Shown here piece by piece: positions 33,401 through 45,100 of a DNA stretch of 64,000 nt. Each line of letters starts with the position of its first letter. The first letter of the stretch is position 1. The stretch lies in the NCBI GenBank assembly GCA_947650365.1, contig OX393553.1, forward strand, positions 67,199,716-67,263,715, given 5' to 3'. Source of the stretch: Chamaelirium japonicum. Taxonomy: Eukaryota; Streptophyta; Magnoliopsida; Liliales; Melanthiaceae. The position numbers were made by a program, and so were the translations under genes. The notes below the pieces were generated by a model. The model was given only the letters and a program-made list of their open reading frames with translations. It made no database searches and had not been told where the DNA came from.

Positions 33401-34896
33401 TAAAGTTCTCTTGCTCTACGGCCCAGCCTAATCCTCTGACCCGTCCGCGAATCCTGCACAACACAAACAGAAGGGGTAAAGGTGACAGTCAGTCCAGATT
33501 CGCAAAGAGAGCTGGTAGAAATTAGATTAATGTTAAAATGGGGGGCATGATGGATATAGGGCAGGGTCAGGCGACCATAAGGATCAGAGGTAGTAGTGAT
33601 GGATCCACATTAAGGAATAGGGACGAAAGTCCCATCCGCAGTACGGACCTCCAAGTGAGTGGGAGTAGGAGAACAGTCAGTGAGTATAGTGGAGTCAAAG
33701 GTGAGGTGACAAGAGGCACCCGAATTGAAGATCCATGGAGTAGTAGTACCAGAGGTAGCAGACAAGCCGTGAGCAGTCGCGGAGCCGGTAGAGGCTAGGT
33801 GGCGAAGGAGGAGCTCCTCGAGGCGCTGAAAACGATCCAGCTCAAGCTGAGAAGGTGCAGTGGTAGCAGTAGGGAGCATCGAAGTCTCTACAGTAGCTGC
33901 TGTACCACCAAAGTGGTGGAAGGAGGACTGACCACGTCCACGGCTTCGTCCACCTCGACCGCCGCATCGATCATCTCGAGAAGCAGGAGCCCAGTGTGAT
34001 GCTCTCTTATCCGGACCCCAGCGGGGGTTGCGTGGAAGACGTGTTGGACATTCACGCTTTATGTGTTCGGGCTCCTTGTAGTAGTGACAAAAGACAAGCT
34101 CATCGGAGAACCCGGCCGCCAGGACGGTGTCTGAGCCAGGAGCAAGTGGAGGAGGACGAGTACCCTGAGTCTGAAGGTGAGTCTCTTCATCAACCAAGGC
34201 GAGCAAGGCATCCTCTAGCTGAGGGAGTGGCTCACGGTGCAGGAGCTTAGCAGCGATGAGACTAAAGTCCGGCCAAAGCGCTGCAAGTAACTGGTGCAGA
34301 TGGCCCTAATCAAGGTAGCGCTGGAAATCCCTAGAGCGTGGGCAAGTACACCACTCTGGGATCAAGGAATCCAGCTCATGCCAGTAGGCACTCATCAGAC
34401 TGAAGAACTCCTGGATCGTATGCTCCCAATGACGAGCAAACTGCAAGTCACAAATAAGCTGATGCCGGCGTGCATCGCCGCGCAGGAGAAATCGGTCCCA
34501 GAGATACTCCCACATCGCGCGCGCTGTATGAAGGCGACCGATGGAAGCAAGGAGCGGACGAGCAACGGAGTCCAGAATATAGACTTGGATGGCCTGGTCG
34601 TGACGATGCCACGTGAGAACAGCAGTCGTGGCTGTCGTGGTAGTAGCCGTGGCGGTAGCAGTCACAACAGAGGATGCGGTACTGTCGGCAGCGCTACTGG
34701 TGACAGAGGAGGAACCGGAGGAGGCAGCTGGAGGAGGATCATCACCGGTGATGTGACCCCAAAGATCGGGACTGGAGAGCGCGACTTCGACGGTGTGCAA
34801 CCAATCAGGCTAGTCGTCGGTCGAGGACAACTGAAAGGTGACCGCCTTCAGCGGTGGAGAGATCGCAACAATGGACGGCACAGTAGGAGATGCCAT
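30496..34896 (-). pseudogene. Copia gag-pol polyprotein with in-frame stops
   Basis: Order from 34896 downwards: gag (MEYLWDRF-like LWDRFLLRGDARRHQL, ERFGQL-type TIQEFFSLMSAYWHELDSL); a degenerate zinc knuckle CHYYKEPEHIKREC near 34080; protease loop WIFNSGASCHLT near 33710 (DSG changed to NSG); integrase with HKKLGH.S.DQL, LVHSDIWGPAP, CFIDDYSR; reverse transcriptase with YKWIFKIKTRLDGSIEQYKA, LKQAPRAWFERF, LLFVDDMIITGDD (FVDD in place of YVDD) and YFLGLDIA; RNase H with YSDADWA, TGYCVSLG and FDNRSAIQIA. Stops separate the segments (near 34806, 34305, 33609, 33054, 31797, 31461, 30852 and 30582). A proline-rich run lies between integrase and reverse transcriptase. Domain order PR-INT-RT-RH is that of copia. 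Confidence 0.92.
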
Positions 34897-34929
34897 TGAG
34901 GAATCTCAAAAGAAAGAAGATCTGCGGAT

Positions 34930-35430
34930 GAAGCAAAAGGGGCTGTCGGGTGCAGAAGGGGGGGCGGCGTGGGCTACAGAGGGGCACGAGGAGGTGGCGG
35001 GGGGTTGCGGGTGCAGGAGGGGGGGCTACGGGTGATCGGGTGGAAGAGGGGGGGCGGCTGTCTGGGGGAAGGAGAAGGGGGATACAGGAGGCTGGGAAGG
35101 GGGGAGAGGTGGCTGCGGGTGGCTGGGGGAGGGGGATAGGGTTGCGGGTGGAAGAGGGGGGGCTGCGGGTGGCTGGGGGTAGGAGAAGGGGGGTTACGGG
35201 GGGCTGCGGGTGGCTGGAGGGAAGGGGAGAGGGCTGCGGGTGATCGGGTGGAAGAGGGGGGGGGGCTGCGGGTGGCTGAAGGGAAGGGGAGAGGGCTGCA
35301 GGTGATCGAGTGGAAGAGGGGGGGAGGGGCTGCGGGTGGCTGAAGGGAAGGGGAGAGGGCTGCGGATGATCGGGTGGAAGAGGGAGAGGGCTGCGAGTGG
35401 CTGGAGGGAGGGGAAGAGAGCTGCGCGTGG
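34930..35430. repeat. G-rich minisatellite in the copia leader
   Basis: Units of roughly 60-65 bases repeat 'gggctgcgggtggctg', 'aggggagagggctgcgg', 'gatcgggtggaagaggg' about five to six times. It sits between primer-binding site and gag. The plus strand is strongly G-rich with many runs of three or more G; the element's own RNA would carry the C-rich strand. Confidence 0.8.
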
Positions 35431-35933
35431 CCGGAGAGGAGATCGGAGGAGCCGGAGAGGAAAATCGGAGCCGGAGCCAGAGCCGAAGATCGTCGTCGTC
35501 GTCGTCGCCGAAGAGAGAACCCTAGAGCTCTAATACCATGTTAGGAGATGACGGCTAGGGTTTGGAGAGAATGAAATACATCTTATTGAAGGACTGAAGC
35601 CCAATATATATGTACATGTATACTCACACAACCCGACCCAAATGTACATATAACCCGACCCATCTCTATACATTAAGAATACCAAACGAGGTCCGTCAAG
35701 GTTGACCAAAAATGGAAAATTGGCACCGCGATATATTAGTCCCTTCTAGATCCTGAAGAGAGTTGGGGGCGTGGTGTAGCGTTTGGCATTGCCATCTCAG
35801 CTTTTTAGTGTCAACCAGGTCAACCAGGTGCTCCTTTAGTTTCACCTACACCATTGTATTCCTTCCTTCGAGCTACTGCATCAGTGAGCCCCATTGACCA
35901 AGCGGTGGATGAAGTCATTTAAAGTGGATCTCA

Positions 35934-37767
35934 TTGGTGAATACGATGAAGGAAGCATGGGAGATTCTTTATACATCCTACAAAGGAGATGACAGTATTT
36001 TTTTAAGAGATAGATGCAAAGTGAAGATGGTAAAATTGAAAACTCTTAGTGGTGAGTTTGATACTCTTAAGATAAAGGATTCCGAAAGTGTCGAATATTA
36101 TTTCAATAGGATTATTGCTACTGTGAATCAACTAAAATTAAATGGTGACAAGATTGAAGATCAAAGAGTTGTGGAATTGACCTAGAAGTTTGAATCTATT
36201 ATTGTTGCAATTAATAGAAGAATAAAAAGATATTTTGATATTATCGACGAAGAGCTTGTTGGATTCACTTCAATCCTATGAGCTAGGCATAAAGCAATAT
36301 GACTCTTCTCCTCTACAGAGAGAAGTGGAAATGGTTCTTATTATGGAAGAGGAAGGACCAATGAAGGAATAAATCAATAAAATCAAAAGTCTTCATCAAA
36401 ATTTTATCCATATTGCTAAGTATTGTAGAAGAAAATTGGACGAAAAACATAAAGAAATAAACTTTATGCATGAGAGAGATCAAGGAAAGGAAGATAATGC
36501 AGCTTTCATGCTTGTAAGGTACACGAAGTTGCTAATAAGGATGTTTGGTATCTTGACAGTGGTTGTATAAATCATATGTCTGGGTATAAAAATTGTTTCA
36601 TGCACTTGGGTGGGTCCATTAAAAGTGAAGTTAGAACCGACGATGACAAGAAGATTACGGTGAAGGGAAATGTCGATATTGTTGTTCAAACAAAGAAACG
36701 AACAAATGTCTTCTATGTTCAGGTGTTCAAGCACAATTTTTTAGCATCCCCAACTTCTATTAAAAGAATATAAAACTCAATTCAAGATAGATGAATGTAA
36801 ATCAATGAAAAAAATGATGTTCTTAAAGCTTTCAAGTCAAGTTCTTTCGTACTTTGCTACTATGATAAAAAATAAGTCATGGTTATGCATCGTCGGTATG
36901 ATCACTTGAGTTTATTATCTCTCTTGTGCAAGAAGAGTACTGTAAAAGATATGCCTAGCATTGAGCTTCAAGATCGAGTTTGTGAAGGATGCGAACATGG
37001 GAAGCATCGATCATAGAGATCCATTTTCGGTTGGAAAGGTTTGGCGACATCAGCTTGTACATTTGGATTTATGTGGTCCTATGTATACTACTTCTCTTGG
37101 AGGTAATCACTATTTTCTTACTTTCATTGATGATTATAACAGAAAGACATGGATTTATTTTCTTAAAGAAAAGTCGGAGGTGTTTGGATGTTTCAAAAGG
37201 TTCTGGTTAAGAAGCAAAGTAGCTATATGTTGAAGACTTTGCATTCCGACCGAGGTAGAGAATTTGCATCTCATGAGTTTGAAGACTTTCGTAAAGAAAG
37301 TGGGATTCAATGTCAACTCACTACTTGATATACACCTCAACAAAATGGGATAGCCGAGAAGAAGAATAGAACTATCATGGAATTGGCTAGAAGCTTGTTG
37401 AAAGCCAAAGGTATGCCTAATAAATTTTGGGCGGAGGCCGTTGCCTATGCCAAGTATCTTTTAAATCGTGCCTCATAAAAAAGTGTTCAAGGCATAAGTT
37501 CTCCTCATGAAGCTTGGAGCGGGCACAAACAAAGTGTTGGCCACTTGAAAATATTTGGAAGCATTGCTTATGAACATGTGCCGGATGAATGAAGAAACAA
37601 AGTTGGATGAAGTGTATCCTTGTTGGATATAGTGAAAGTCTCAAAAGGATGCAAGTTATACAACCCCATCACCAAGAAATTGATTATAGATAAAGATTTA
37701 GAATTCAATGAAAAAGAATCTTGGGATGAGATGAAGAAGTCGGTTGGTGTTGATGTGACTCTTTTAT
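35934..37767 (+). pseudogene. Decayed second copia element, gag to integrase
   Basis: Gag part at 35934-36280 (AWEILYTSYKGDD, LKMKDSES-like KIKDSESVEYYFNRI). Protease part at 36540-36770 (VWYLDSGCINHMSGYK). Pre-integrase and integrase part at 36880-37640 ([22 protein letters not shown], the dispersed [65 protein letters not shown]). Several stops and frameshifts. No reverse transcriptase or RNase H follows: the TRIM-like element begins at 37780. The divergence from the minus-strand copia next door shows it is a different lineage. Confidence 0.85.
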
Positions 37768-37779
37768 AGAAATCTTGTT

Positions 37780-37913
37780 TGTAGTCTTATGTACTTGACG
37801 TCCACAGTCTGGATTTGTGACCAAGCGTTGTAGGTTCATGGAATCACCAAAATTTAGAGATATGTAAGAGGAACCGATGGTGTTTGTTCTATCCCTATAT
37901 AAGGAGACGTAAT

Positions 37914-38009
<96 letters not shown>

Positions 38010-39001
38010 CATGGTATCAGAGCCAATTTGCTTGGTCTAGGGTTTTGGAGTTCTCAACTTCAGTCTTGGCTTCAGCCTCCTCGGTCTCCACCGGTGACCT
38101 CGAAGAGGCTGGAAGTAGCAAATATTTCCTTACTTTCCCAATCCATCTGTGTGTGCTCTCGTCCGGCACTCGATCATGTTCACCTTATCTCATCGCATCG
38201 TGAACCTCCTATAGCGATCTCTGGGACTCCTAATTGAACTCTTCACGTTCGCCTTATCATGCATCATGTCTCTCGATCATGAGTCCATGTTTGACTCGAG
38301 ATCATTCCCAATCTAATATTTCCTCGCTACGACATAATCGGATCGTGGTTGATCCCATGCATCCGGTCTTCTCGGGATCACGATCTCTTGCGGATCCACG
38401 AGTATCACACCCAGCCCAAGTGTCAGGCACCTCCTCTGCTCCGCATAGCGATGCCATCAAAGAGGAGGGTGGGCGCCACATCAGAGGGGCGGGACGTAGC
38501 ATTGGCTCAGGTGATCATGGTCGAGAGGAGCAGAACGAGGCATGCTAGATCTCCTTCCTCTTTGTAGACTCAGTTCAGCACACTATCGACTCCTTCCGGC
38601 CTTCAAGTTGGCATCACACTGAGGAGAGGAGTTTTGGCTCCTCCCCCATCTCCCCTCGGTTCAATTATGGCAACGCGGAGGGACTCCTCCCCTCATGGGA
38701 CTAGATTTGGTTCGAGATCTATCATCTTCCTCGCTCCTCATCTGCATATATTTCATATTAGCTAGGCATACTGATGTTAATTTATACCCTACATTAGTTT
38801 GAGAAGAGGGGGACGGAGGGAGGTTTAGATGTAGTCATACTTTAGCCCCATATGGTCTACGGTATTGTAATGGTGTGTGTTCTCTCTCTCTATAAGGAGC
38901 TGTAATGTTATGTGACATGATCAATCAATATAAAGAGTTTTCTCTCCAAACCCTAGTCTCCCTCCCTCCCTCCCTCCCTCTCATAAGATTTGTGTTCTAA
39001 C
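37780..39001 (+). mobile_element. TRIM-like non-coding LTR element
   Basis: Both terminal repeats start 'tgtagtc' (37780 and 38830) and share a 'ctatataaggag..gtaatg'/'ctctataaggagctgtaatg' block. LTR1 contains the (CT)n tract and ends 'cttaaca' at 38011. A perfect tRNA-Met-i primer-binding site 'tggtatcagagcc' follows at 38012-38024. A polypurine stretch 'gagaagagggggacggaggg' precedes LTR2 near 38803. The ~800-bp interior has no recognised protein domain. LTR2 ends near 39001. No target duplication is visible, so the outer ends are approximate. Confidence 0.68.
37914..38006. repeat. (CT)n microsatellite inside a TRIM LTR
   Basis: About 46 CT units near the end of LTR1. The partner LTR has a short CT/CCCT-rich tract at the equivalent place, so the array has expanded after insertion. 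Confidence 0.95.
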
Positions 39002-39211
39002 TTAAGGGGGTTGTTGGACTCTAAGCTAGTCTCCTCAACTTCCATGAAGATATTTTCCATGGGGATGCTTTGAACTCTTTATGGTGGCTTCACACTTCCC
39101 CTGACAATGGGTGATGAATGTGACTATAGAATCTTTTGATAATTTCTGAGTACATTATGAATGTTTTAAATGCTCATTAAATACTAATTTTTGGAATACT
39201 CATGTACGATA
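39002..39211. other. Possible copia LTR remnant
   Basis: 'cttaagggggttgttggactc' looks like a polypurine tract followed by an LTR start (TGTTGGACTC at about 39012). It may be the 3' end of the decayed copia at 35934-37767, with the TRIM inserted between. No matching 5' LTR was found. Confidence 0.3.
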
Positions 39212-39447
39212 TCTATATAACATGCTAAGGCCGTTCGTGTTATTTATAACTTTACCACAAAAAGATACTTTATGTTAATTACATTTTTACCACAAAAAGA
39301 AACAAAGACAAAGGAATCGACCAAAACTATGGTTAAACCAGCGACCCTCAGCCTCCAAATGAATACGGTGGGGGTGGTGGTGCCCAGTGGGTATATTACC
39401 GCCGAAGACGGCCCACTGTAGTACCGACAGGCACGGGCATGCACTAG
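39212..39447 (+). mobile_element. Minimal Helitron, 236 bp, both ends present
   Basis: Begins TCTATATAACATG, the same 5' end as the array at 55751. It ends with 'cgaagacggcccactg', an imperfect hairpin 'taccgacaggcac' and CTAG. It is preceded by A and followed by T, the A|T insertion site used by Helitrons. The interior is AT-rich with 'taccacaaaaaga' repeated; no Rep/helicase. Confidence 0.82.
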
Positions 39448-39654
39448 TATATAATAGGGAACCTAGGTATGAAATTGGTTGTATGGAGTATATATAGGGA
39501 ACCTCAATAGATGTGCAAATTTCATTAGAACATAAAGCCTCAAGTCACTTTGCATCTTTTTTTTTTTTGTGGAAGGGACCAAGTGGTCCGTACATCACTA
39601 ATTAATTAATGCACTGGCGCAAGGTAGATCAAGGATTGAAACTCATCATCCCAC

Positions 39655-39656
<2 letters not shown>

Positions 39657-39702
<46 letters not shown>
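39657..39702. repeat. (GA)n microsatellite
   Basis: About 23 GA units immediately before the SINE tail. Confidence 0.95.
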
Positions 39703-39704
<2 letters not shown>

Positions 39705-39705
39705 T

Positions 39706-39864
39706 CTTGATTTTTTAATAATCCCATATACTGGAAAGCTCGCCACTAAGACGAGAGGAAGATCCGCCACTACAGAGCGAGAGAAAATTCACTGTAGCAA
39801 TTGTTCGAACTCTTAACCAGGGCCACGAGTTGCATGTCTTACCAATTGAGCTATCAATTGGAGA
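39706..39864 (-). mobile_element. tRNA-derived SINE
   Basis: On the minus strand the head 'gtctccaattgatagctc' contains an A box 'tagctcaattgg' and, about 35 bases on, a B box 'gagttcgaaca', the split RNA polymerase III promoter of tRNA-type SINEs. A tRNA-unrelated body of about 90 bases follows, ending in an A-rich stretch 'attaaaaaatc'. Flanking 'atcttgatt' and 'atctattgatt' may be a damaged target duplication. Confidence 0.6.
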
Positions 39865-39970
39865 CATCTATTGATTAATCATAAATGAAGAAAAGGGCTT
39901 CTTATCAAAAAGCAGATCGCATAATAGAAATCCCTGAATACTTATAAACGAACCAAATGCTCTGGTTGAC

Positions 39971-40028
<58 letters not shown>

Positions 40029-40263
40029 CACAGACATGATGATTCAGAGGAGCACGTGCCTACGGCTGTGTAGAGCAAAAATGAGGAGATGGGGGCAGAG
40101 AACATATCATACAAAGGCTTCCCATAGTTTCTATGTCACGAAAGGAGTTGCTCGCAAGGGTCAAGCAACAAAACTCCAATCCAAGGGAACGCTTTCTCTG
40201 TGTCGCCACCTCTTTGGACCTTTTCTTGTCGTCACCTTGTAACCCTATTTTGCAGGGAGCATT
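39865..40263. other. Unassigned DNA with (GA)n tract
   Basis: Contains a GA microsatellite at 39972-40026 and otherwise nothing recognisable. The open frame at 40036-40242 has no known resemblance. Confidence 0.4.
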
Positions 40264-40912
40264 TGGAAACGAGTTCAGATCTCATCCGGTCCGTTGACCT
40301 AGGTCGGTCAGCCCATCATACATCACAGCCGAACAATGGCAAGGAATGCCGAAAGGAAATCTTACTCCAGCTGACTGTATGCGGTTGTGATACACGCCGG
40401 GTAGGCTCGACGCACCGGGCCGACCGACTCGAGGAGATCTGAACTCCTTGCAGAGAGCATTTTTGCTACCCATCTGTTATGCCACTGGGACTATTGAGCC
40501 ATAAGCAAGTGCGGTTTACAAGATGGGTCGAAAAAACAACTCGATGGACCAGCTCGATCGGTCAGGCAGCCCGAAGTTTTTCACCCTAAAAAGAAAAATA
40601 ATATGAAGCGGTTATAACATATGAGAGTTGGATGACCATCCATTTGATGATGGAAATTCCATTGGTGGCCTTGGTCGTATTGCAATTCGTCTCTCTAAAT
40701 ATCACCATTACTCTCTGGCACATGTTGCATGTAAACCCCGCTCTAAATGGGACTGTTCATTTTTCTTGGAGGTTTCATTGTCTTGTATCTATATAAAGAA
40801 TGAAATAGTATGATGATAGGATATTGAGAATCACAAAACTCTAGCATTGTTTTTTCTAAGTCATTCCATAAGATAAGCATGGTAAGCAAAAGACAAGGTT
40901 TGGCTTTTTTTA
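40264..40912 (+). repeat. Tandem duplicate unit 1, left part (interrupted by the MULE)
   Basis: Matches 52395-53038 nearly base for base: the fold-back element, 'gatgggtcgaa.aaa', 'tggatgaccatccatttg', 'ggttttcattgtcttgta'-type blocks and 'ggtaagcaaaaga.aaggtttggc'. It ends with the 9-base target CTTTTTTTA at 40904-40912. Its continuation lies at 50931-52024 on the far side of the MULE. Weak short frames occur at the same place in both copies (40628 and 52754) but end quickly and match no known protein. Confidence 0.9.
40271..40446. mobile_element. Fold-back (MITE-like) element in duplicate unit 1
   Basis: Starts 'gagttcagatctcatccgg' and ends 'cgaggagatctgaactc'; inner pair 'catcacagccg' and 'cggttgtgat'. 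'ttgcagggagcattt' to the left and 'ttgcagagagcattt' to the right could be a longer, SINE-like target duplication, in conflict with the 8-base repeat around the copy at 7637. Confidence 0.7.
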
Positions 40913-41460
40913 GAGAAATTTTCCTAAATGACCACCTGGTATTCCATATATCCAAAAATGACCACCAGGTTTTCTTATTTCCTATTATGATCACTTACAC
41001 ATGTGAAATCCTATGCACGTGTGTCTCCATTTTATTTTTTCCAAAAATGCTCATCCCTTTAACTGCTTCCTCTAGCTACATCAAATCCATCTTTTATCCC
41101 TTTCGTTGCCGTTTTTCTTGCCGTCACCGTGAGCATTCCGACCGGACCCCTTCAATCGATGAAAATTGACGGGAATCACGCCGGAACCATGCCAGAGCAA
41201 TGCTAGAACCCATTTTTCCCAAGTATTTCTTCGTTGGCGATCAGATCTCGTGAAGAACCGTCGCACGTTTGAAATTATTGACGATCGGATCTCGTGGATT
41301 GAGGCACGCCGGAATGCCACCTAAATCCCACCGGAACTGCCATTGCTAGAGGAAGGAAGAACACCCATTGTTACAATCGACAGAAATAGAGGTAAAAACC
41401 CAAAAAAATAAAGCCCTAGATATTGTAGAAATTTGATTATGTACAGGTTGTCTAGGCGTA
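40913..41460. repeat. MULE left terminal inverted repeat
   Basis: Pairs with 50385-50930 in reverse. Both arms keep 'accacctggtattccatat', 'cctatgcacgtgtgtctcc', 'tcttcgttggcgatc.gatc' and 'gatattgtagaaatttgatt'. Differences are scattered substitutions plus a ~10-base indel near 41108. Confidence 0.92.
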
Positions 41461-42040
41461 AAGGTTTTACGCTTATTTGCACTTAGCAGTTTCTGTATTA
41501 TGTACATGTTGTCTAGGTGTAAAGTTTTTGTGCTTATTTACGTTTAGCAATTTCTATATTATGTACAAGTAGTTTAGGCGTAAAGTTTTTGCGTTTATAT
41601 GCGCTTAACAATTTATATATTATGTACATATTAGTTTAGGCGTAAATATCAATAAATTTTAGCATTTGTTTTATATATCTATATCTGCGCTTAGAATGTT
41701 TTCAAATTTATTAAAAATTTTACAGATTTTTACAGTATGTTATGCGCAAATATGTATTATTGACAGGTTATTTTAAGCGTAAATTCGCGCTCAGTAGTAT
41801 CTGTATGTTTTAGGTGTAAAGTTGCTGCATATTTGTTTAGGCGTTTACCTGCATTTATCTACACTTAGAAGTTTATATATTATGTACAAGTTGTCTAGGC
41901 GTAAAGTTTTTGTGCTTATTTGCGCTTAGCAGTTTCTGTATTATGTATATGTTGTCTGTCCAGGAGTAAAGTTTCTGTGTTTATTTATATTTAGCAGTTT
42001 CTATATTATGTATATATTGTTTAGGCGTAAACCTTCTGCA
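41437..42040. repeat. Sub-terminal tandem array of the MULE, ~58-bp unit
   Basis: About eight to ten diverged units share 'attatgtacat.ttgtctaggcg' (in two parts), 'taaagtttttg.g.ttatttgcg' and 'cttagcagtttct'. The right arm has about four units of the same repeat in reverse at 50180-50425, so copy number differs between arms. Confidence 0.85.
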
Positions 42041-42136
42041 TTTATATGCTTTTACCAAATTTTATAAACTTAAATTAACTTACGTGAGATTAATTTCTTT
42101 TCAGATTTTTGTCTACACTTCAGTTAGATATCTCCG

Positions 42137-45100
42137 ATGACAAGATCACAAAATAGTCGGACTCCATCTAAACTTAAAAAAGAAGAAAAAGGCAAAAAGA
42201 GGCCTCCATCTTCAGACAAAGATAAAGCTAAGAAAAAGAAGAAAGGTGAAAAAGGATCTAGCTTGGTCGATCAAATCCAGATTGCTAGAAATATAATTTT
42301 TTATATTAGCGAGATTAAGAAAGAATTTCAATGACGGGATCGAGAGACTCAGTCCACAACCTAAATAGACCAAATGAGAAGCTCAAGCTTTGGGTTTATG
42401 GTTGACATCTATTGCACATCTAGAACCATGTTTTTGCCTGGCCTCGCATATTTTTTGTTTAAATGCCATAAGAGTGGCTTGAAGTTCATAATCAAGGACC
42501 GAGAGTGCTTTATGACACCTTTAAAGTTCACTCTGATTCTCGGTCTAAGATATAGTTATCCGGCCCCTCATCCGATAATATCTGATGATGACAATGATGG
42601 CCAATTAAAATATATCTATTTTCAAGATACGAATGTAACCTAAGATAGTTTATGGAAGAATATTCAAAAATGTCAAGTCATGGATAACGCCATTAAGATG
42701 TCATTGGTTCTGATACTTGATAGCTACGTTTTGGGATCCCACAAAATTAGCGGGGTCCAAAATAAGTATCTTCTACTAGCTCAGGACTTAGAAGGATTCA
42801 ATCGATACCCATGGGGTAACTTGGTTTATAATATTTTAAAAGCCGGCTTGGAAGGAGCTATCAAAGAGGGAAAGAATCCGGATAAATATAACATCACAGG
42901 ATGCTCCTATGCTCTACAGGTATTCATTCCCAACATATCTATATATTTTTTCTTCATTTATTTTTATTGTTTACTTTGTTCCTATTCATTCTTACTTTCA
43001 ATAGGCTTGGGCTTGCGAGCGCATGCCCCACTTGAGCCACTATGTTGCTAAAATGAGCTTGAAAGATAAGTTTTCGAGAATCCTAAAATGGTTCATCTTC
43101 AAGAAAAACTTGACCTACATCAATATCAAACATGAGATTGAGAAAGATAAAGTAAGTTAAATTTCTCAATGATATTTTTATATTCATGTTCATTTTAGTT
43201 TGAACTTAATATATTTATCTTTTTTTATATTGTAATGTCTACTTTTGAAAAGTCTTACTCCAACCGAACATAAGATAAGTTTGGAATTTTTATGATCATT
43301 TTTAGAGAAGGGAGGTAACAAGGGTAGCAATTTTTTTAAGGAAGGAGGGCAAAAGGGAGATTGTTTATTGGAGAATAAAGATGAACAAGAAAATAATGAA
43401 AGTAATGGTATTTGGTTGATATTTTTTAAGCTGACATAAGAAGTCAATCCCATACCCAACGTGGGAGTACCTCCACCACCTAAAAGATTTAATTTGAAAA
43501 AAATAGTGGAGGTACATGTTCATAGAATTATCTCCCCAATTGAGAGGAAATATGATAAAATAATTGCCTCACTGAAAAGAATTATGATACAAAAATAAAA
43601 TCATTGTAGGATCAAATTTTGGAGTTGAAAATGAGACTATCTATACAATCATCCCAGCAAGAAGTGACTTCGCCTCCAGAGCATCAAGATATGAGCATAG
43701 TATTTTAAAATATTTATGTACTCTATTCTTATTTGTTAGTTAATTATTTGATCTGTTACTATCTTCATTTCTATGTGTTGCATGATATTGATACTGTCAA
43801 CAAACACTATTATTTTATTACTATTATAATAGGTTATTACTCCCTACAAGCCCATAATTATCAAGTCTTTACATAAGGAGGAGAAAGAAGTAGAACAAGA
43901 GGGGATAAACTCTACATATGATTTGAATGATGATGCGATGATCATGACTGAATTCAAATAGAGTCGTATAATTATATGATTATAACTACAAAAAAAATAT
44001 CAATTATTAGAAATCGGTAATAGTTTATAAACTCTTACATGTTGTTTTATGTTGGACTTGGCATATGTAAGTGAAGGGGCCTATAAGGAGGAAGATGATG
44101 ATGTCTATATTATGGTATTATCTCAAAAACCAACCGATATAATTTCAATGGAGCAACAATAACCCAAAGAAAATATATGATTTAAATAAGATTTTAAAAT
44201 ATATTATTTATAATATAGATTATAGTTATAAGATGATTTCTAATTGTTATTCATTAAATTTTTTATCAATCATAATGTGATCTTTGTATATAGATTGTGA
44301 AAAAATATGTGTCTAAGAGTGAAAGAAAACCCGGGCCCCATGTTTTATCCCCATACACGGATCCTATCAAGAAAAAGTTTTCTAGACGATATTATGTCGA
44401 ACCATCACATCAATCGGTGGATGTAAAAGGCTTAAAAAGACTCTCGGATAGTGAGAGGTAAGAGATTTTGACTTTTATGGATAACAATAGCAATCAATTG
44501 TAAGTTTAAAATATATGATTTTCAATGCTAGTCGTTCTATTAAACTATATATAAAATCTGTACTTTGTATTGCAGGCCCTTTGGTAATCTTGATGGAGTT
44601 TTAATTACTCCATCAATTATTTTAGAGATATATGACAGCAGAGGATCGTTTGCGAGCGATGTAAGTTATGACATTACTTTTAAATTTTTCTTATTAGTAT
44701 ATTTATATTTGAAAGAAATTTAACATAAAATTTATCATAAGTAGCACTTTCATGCATATTGTACCTTACTTGAGAAGCGAATGCTAACACTTCGCGATCC
44801 GAACCAGCCCAATAAGTTTAACATTGCCATCGCCAAATCATTATTCTGGATATTTTTCTTTAAGAATAATTTTTTTCTTTCATTTATGTCCATTACATCA
44901 TATGTATATTTTATTAACAAATGGTTCTTGTTATGAGCAGCCTTTAGTTCAATCTGTGTATATCCAACTCTAAACTTTTATAAAAAACGATAAGATACAA
45001 GGTCTTACTTTGCCCGATACTGAAAAATTATATTATGAATCTGGCTTAATAAATGAAAACCTTCTTGCCTACTTGAAAAAGTCGGATAACCGGATTACAG

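Larger units (their letters stand above)
30344..35678 (-). mobile_element. Complete-ended Ty1/copia retrotransposon (5335 bp)
   Basis: LTRs of about 140 bp lie at 30344-30482 and 35539-35678; both begin 'tgttaggagatgac' on the plus strand and share 'gggtttggagagaatgaaatac' in two blocks. A perfect 5-bp duplication ATACC flanks the element (30339-30343 and 35679-35683). On the minus strand the primer-binding site 'tggtattagagc' (35538-35527, one change from the tRNA-Met-i type) directly follows the 5' LTR, and a polypurine tract 'ttgagggggag' precedes the 3' LTR. The internal polyprotein is broken by several stops, so the element is now inactive. The LTRs differ at about ten positions. Confidence 0.93.

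Noticed and set aside
34950..35533. Gly/Arg-rich proteins on the plus strand
   Set aside because: They are translations of the G-rich minisatellite in the copia leader.
39800..39864. tRNA gene on the minus strand
   Set aside because: A and B boxes are present but the acceptor and anticodon stems do not fold and a SINE-like body and A-rich tail follow.
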